37,454 bases of DNA from Edaphobacter sp. (GTDB taxonomy: Bacteria > Acidobacteriota > Terriglobia > Terriglobales > Acidobacteriaceae), in the NCBI GenBank assembly GCA_025462645.1, contig JAOAPB010000113.1, positions 1-37,454 on the forward strand, in the 5' to 3' direction. This document shows, in pieces, positions 34,489-37,454 of the stretch. How positions within the stretch are numbered: position 1 is the first letter of the stretch; every line of letters begins with the position of its first letter. Both the position numbers and the translations under genes were made by a program. The notes under the pieces are model-generated. The model was given only the letters and a program-made list of their open reading frames with translations. It made no database searches and was not told where the DNA came from.

Positions 34489-34606
34489 TCATGAGTCTCA
34501 GCACGCGCCAACGGCGCCATCCCCCAATACTCGGAAAGATCCAACAAGGTTGGGCACTCTCGTAGGGTTCGTATCTGTTCGCCCCGACGGCTTGCAAAAA
34601 AAGAGC

Positions 34607-34631
34607 TAGGTCCCGCACATCAATGTCATGG
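34607..34631 (+). repeat. 25-bp imperfect direct repeat, copy 1
   Basis: The sequence taggt-cc-cgcacat... matches 36612-36636 at 23 of 25 positions, including 18 identical bases in a row. It lies just before the IS6-type remnant. It could be an element end or a duplicated insertion target. Confidence 0.6.
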
Positions 34632-34649
34632 CCCGGATGATCGACGTAT

Positions 34650-35087
34650 TTGCCTCACAGCGCGGTGAGATTGCTCGATAAGGGGACTAGATGCATTTTT
34701 CCCGAAGTAGTCGCCGAAGCGCGGCCCATTGTTCTGGGAAAAGCGCTGACGACAATGCGCCACTGGCCTCCTTCCTCAATCACCACGGACCAACTCGGCT
34801 CTTATCCAAAAGCCATTAGCCGGCTGCAACGGGAAGGCAAGCTATCAAACGATACCAAGCATCGCACGTGCAAGTATCTGAACAACATCATTGAAGCCGA
34901 CCACGGCACACTGAAGCGAGTTATTCGCCCACGCGGCTTTCACAATGAAGACAGCCGCCGCTACGATGAAGGGTTCGAGGTGATGCGGATGATCCGCCGA
35001 GGACATTGCCTCACGTGTAAGCCGCATGTCAAAGACAAGGTGCGCTTCGTAAACAAGCTGTTCGACATCTTCGTTGTCGCTGCCTGA
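34650..35087 (+). pseudogene. IS6-family transposase, 5'-truncated
   Basis: From about 34735 the frame reads the C-terminal part of an IS6/IS26-type DDE transposase: ALTTMRHWPPSSITTDQLGS with the second catalytic Asp, SNDTKHRTCKYLNNIIEADH with the final Glu, GTLKRVIRPRGF and EGFEVMRMIRRGHC. The N-terminal helix-turn-helix and the first catalytic Asp are missing, and the first 30 residues are not homologous. The right terminal inverted repeat is present at 35124-35140, but no left copy is found, so the element has lost its left half. Confidence 0.8.
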
Positions 35088-35123
35088 TGGAAACCGCGTA
35101 ACGGACGAACTGCGACCAACAAA

Positions 35124-35140
35124 GTTAATGCAACAGAGCC
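35124..35140 (+). repeat. IS6-family right inverted repeat
   Basis: GTTAATGCAACAGAGCC ends in the terminal sequence typical of the IS6 family (reverse complement GGCTCTGTTGCA). It marks the right border of the element. Confidence 0.7.
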
Positions 35141-35379
35141 GTTAGAAAGTCGATTTCGCTTTCGCGCGGAATGGCTGTGTGTGCGGTGAGGGCTAGACGG
35201 AGAGCAAACCCGGTGAGCTTGTCATCTTGTAGTCTGTCGATGGTGGAAAGCAGAATCTCCTCTGAGGTCTGCTGGGTATTTTCCTCGTTAGCAGCAAGTT
35301 GTTCCGCTACGTCATCAAATGCGTAGACAGTAAAATCGCGCGGAGCAGCTGCCGTCGCCGTTAGCGTGGTCGAAGGCAA
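35141..35379 (-). pseudogene. Possible ParB-like protein, C-terminal fragment
   Basis: The frame reads DFTVYAFDDVAEQLAANEEN, then EEILLSTIDRLQDDKLTGFA and LRLALTAHTAIPRESEIDFL. At FLT the sequence enters the inverted repeat of the IS6 element, so the insertion removed the C terminus. The acidic, helical style and the ending 'LALT.H..IPRE.E.DFL' recall the C-terminal region of plasmid-type ParB-like partition proteins, but no catalytic or helix-turn-helix part is visible and the name is tentative. The start at 35379 (TTG) is arbitrary; the frame stays open a little further upstream. Confidence 0.4.
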
Positions 35380-35553
35380 TACAGACGGGCGTGTTGCGAG
35401 TGCTTGGAGGGCCCTGCGTGGCTTTAAGCCTTGGCATGCAGATACGCTGATTCGATTACCCCCACATCCACTAACGTGCTTTATCGTCCGAATTCTGACG
35501 CGACTCCAAGAAGTATTGCACCAGAGCCCATTCTTCGCACCTTCAGTGAGCAG

Positions 35554-36573
35554 CTAGACGGTATTCAGGAACTCCAGCAAGTGGCGGAAATAGAATGCCT
35601 GGTCGTCCCACATGCACATATGGCTCCCATTCGGACAGATCGCCGCGGTGGCGTTTGGGATGAGAGTCGCCATCTTTTTCATGTCCTCGGGATCCATCTC
35701 GTCGTAGCGAGCACCAATAGTAAGCGTCTTTACTTTGATCTCATGTAGCCGGTCCCATCGCTCCCAGTCTTTGAGATTGCCAGTTACGAGGAACTCGCTC
35801 TTCCCCTGCATCTGGTTATAGATTTTTTCATTGAGGTGCCGGAATGCACGATCCAACGGCTCCGGCCATGGCTTGGTCCGGCAGATCATCTTGGGATAGA
35901 GATCTTCCATCATGATCTTTCCGTATTCAGGCGAATCGTAGTCTCGTTTTGCTTCCAGCGCCTGCAACCTGGCGAGTGACGCGGGTGGAAGCTGGAGTTT
36001 CAGTGCGGCGGTATGTTTCAGGTAGGCCTGTGATCCCGCAGTCATGTTTGATATAACCAATCCCTGCAGGTGCTGCTGATAATGAAGCGCATACTCCAGT
36101 GCCAGGATGCCGCCCCACGAGTGACCGTAGAGTACAAAATGCTCAAGTCCCAGACCACGCCGCACCTCTTCAACTTCTTCGAGGTATCGCGGAAGCGTCC
36201 AGAGTGAAGGATCGTCGGGCTGGTCGGAGTTGTTGCACCCAAGCTGATCATAGTAGTACATCTCGATGTTGGCCTGAGGCAGAAATGACTCCATCACCTC
36301 GAGGTATTCATGACTGGCGCCCGGTCCTCCGTGGAGCAGTAGCACTTTGACCTTGCCGGTTCCCATGCGCTTGGTCCATACCTTGTACTTGCCGCCTACG
36401 ACAGGCAGCATGCGAATGCCTGCGGTGCGAATGCCAGGCGGATTCAATCGGTCAGCGAGTTGTGCAGGTAAGTCCGTAGACTGTGTGATGCCAGTTGATG
36501 CGAATGATGGATTGCCCGTTGCGCCGATCAACATCGACGCAGCGCCTGCTGCCATAAAATTACGACGATTCAC
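35554..36573 (-). CDS. Exported proline iminopeptidase-type hydrolase
   Basis: A 339-residue alpha/beta hydrolase starts with GTG at 36573 (GGGAGTATAA upstream). The N terminus is a signal of twin-arginine type (NRRNFMAAGAASMLIGATG). The S33 prolyl-aminopeptidase hallmarks are HGGPGA at 81-86 (oxyanion hole) and the nucleophile Ser152 in GHSWGG, with a cap domain, acidic Asp in RYDEMDPEDM and the catalytic His in NGSHMCMWDD. It would release N-terminal proline or hydrolyse small amides and esters in the periplasm. The length matches the family plus a signal. No operon partner is evident; it lies between the two copies of the 25-bp repeat. Confidence 0.9.
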   Translation of the reverse strand: MNRRNFMAAGAASMLIGATGNPSFASTGITQSTDLPAQLADRLNPPGIRTAGIRMLPVVGGKYKVWTKRMGTGKVKVLLLHGGPGASHEYLEVMESFLPQANIEMYYYDQLGCNNSDQPDDPSLWTLPRYLEEVEEVRRGLGLEHFVLYGHSWGGILALEYALHYQQHLQGLVISNMTAGSQAYLKHTAALKLQLPPASLARLQALEAKRDYDSPEYGKIMMEDLYPKMICRTKPWPEPLDRAFRHLNEKIYNQMQGKSEFLVTGNLKDWERWDRLHEIKVKTLTIGARYDEMDPEDMKKMATLIPNATAAICPNGSHMCMWDDQAFYFRHLLEFLNTV

Positions 36574-36611
36574 TTATACTCCCGCAAATTACGCTGATTT
36601 ATCTTCGTCTT

Positions 36612-36636
36612 TAGGTTTCGCACATCAATGTCATGG
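36612..36636 (+). repeat. 25-bp imperfect direct repeat, copy 2
   Basis: Second copy of the repeat at 34607-34631, with two adjacent mismatches. It lies about 25 bases from the point where the catalase-like gene is cut. Confidence 0.6.
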
Positions 36637-36658
36637 AGCGGACGTTATCGGTTCGTGG

Positions 36659-37090
36659 TCACTGGAACCCGGGATTGGTCGAGAAGCGCATGACCGCTCC
36701 ATAGCTTCCTGCGTTCGCGAACAAGCCTTGCCGTAGTTCCTCGCGAAGGTCAGGATGAATCATAACTTCCGCTTTTAGCAAACCGTGGCTCTTCGCGTGC
36801 ACGCCACGTACCGTGTGCCGCTGACGCTCGCCCACGTTCTTTGCGATATTCAACAATGTCGCCGTGATTTGGTCGATCGTCTCGGCCTCTCCGGGTTGTA
36901 AGGTCTCTACTGAATCCGAATATCGAACAAACATCTCTTCTTTTGTAGCCATCTCGCGTTCTCCGGCAATCGGGTTGACAATCGCTTGCTCCTCGTGTCG
37001 CGATTCCAGCTGCTTCGCGACCTCCGATCCCCCCAGCCCGACCGTCGCCAGCGCTTCTACACTTCGCACAATAAATCTTCGTCTATCCAT
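36659..37090 (-). pseudogene. Exported catalase-like protein, 3'-truncated
   Basis: The ATG at 37090 has GGAG eight bases upstream and opens a twin-arginine-like signal (DRRRFIVRSVEALATVGLGG). From about residue 50 it matches the start of the catalase-related heme proteins: ITATLLNIAKNVGERQRHTV, RGVHAKSHGLLKAEV with the distal His, and ANAGSYGAVMRFSTNPG. It stops shortly after MRFSTNPG, about a third of the way into the family, so the heme-ligand Tyr and the rest are missing. The break at about 36660 is next to the second 25-bp repeat copy. It cannot be an active catalase. Confidence 0.75.
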
Positions 37091-37454
37091 GCTCACTACT
37101 CCAGGGCCTTATAGGCCAACCGCTACATTGCTGTCACTGGGGCAATCTGCCATGGGACCAACTCCACAGCTAGCTCAATCGCTCAGATCCACGCACAAAC
37201 GATCAGCCTCAGATTCAAATACAAGCGTATGGAACTTTCCCTTTCTTGAGCTGCCCCCAAGCCGGTTGAGGACGGTTTCCTCACTTGCTCGATACAGCGT
37301 TAGATGTTCGAGCAGGACCCGATGGATCTGCTGAATGATCAGGCCGGCTCCGGACCGAAAGCCACAATCTCAACGAGCAGTTTCTCAGTGAAATGAGTCC
37401 CACGCCGGCTACAGCGATCGTGGTCAATGCGAGACCGGCCCACGCTAGAAGTCT
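37091..37454. other. Window end, no clear gene
   Basis: No family is recognised. On the minus strand a frame entering from the window end (about 37454-37380) reads a hydrophobic, membrane-helix-like stretch (LLAWAGLALTTIAVAGVGLI) that might be the tail of a gene lying beyond the window. The remainder looks non-coding. Confidence 0.3.

Overview
The window looks like a chromosomal accessory region (or genomic island) of an acidobacterium of the Terriglobus/Granulicella/Edaphobacter kind. This is inferred from gene content: an Oar-like TonB-dependent receptor with an N-terminal carboxypeptidase-like domain, a giant lipoprotein of choice-of-anchor-D (ASH) repeats, many twin-arginine-exported TIM-barrel and Gfo/Idh/MocA proteins, a C-terminal IPT/Ig-protein fragment and a DUF3455 protein. 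No taxonomic marker gene is present, so the assignment is tentative.

Layout. 1-1400: a tRNA-Thr(CGU) with an adjacent phage-type integrase and an AlpA/excisionase-like helix-turn-helix protein, probably an island edge. 1600-6300: mobile-element debris (a frameshifted Xer-like recombinase with a perfect 17-bp inverted repeat upstream, an IS21 istA remnant, an IS110-family remnant, and a trace of an MFS transporter). 6648-11541: one very large ASH-repeat lipoprotein gene split by a single-base frameshift. 11600-22510: a mosaic of intact cargo genes (SDR, cupin, standalone condensation-domain acyltransferase, alpha/beta hydrolase) and broken ends (recombinase-tail-like and UvrD-like fragments, IPT-protein C terminus, DUF3455, an AraC regulator whose two halves face each other, a histidine-kinase C terminus, an ECF sigma N terminus fused to an oxidoreductase fragment, a sugar-isomerase-like gene, a glyoxalase-fold fragment).

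22652-34482 is the coherent part: a LacI-family regulator, a Tat-exported Gfo/Idh/MocA oxidoreductase, a large TonB-dependent receptor, two Tat-exported sugar isomerase/epimerase-like TIM barrels, and an operon of sodium:solute symporter, glucosamine-6-phosphate deaminase (NagB) and N-acetylglucosamine-6-phosphate deacetylase (NagA). Four copies of the palindrome TGCAAYCGRTTGCA lie in front of these units, each placed inside the spacer between plausible -35 and -10 hexamers. The simplest reading is one LacI-controlled regulon that imports an amino-sugar-containing glycoside across the outer membrane, modifies it in the periplasm by oxidation and isomerisation, transports it inward and feeds it to glycolysis through NagA and NagB. 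The decayed oxidoreductase/isomerase pair at 20.9-22.5 kb resembles part of the same toolkit.

34600-37454: IS6-family debris interrupting a possible ParB-like gene, an exported proline-iminopeptidase-type hydrolase, and a truncated exported catalase-like protein. A 25-bp imperfect direct repeat (34607 and 36612) brackets part of this. Several genes carry a net +1 frameshift (8961, about 15620, 21982, 31299). These may be real mutations or base-calling errors, and raw reads would decide.
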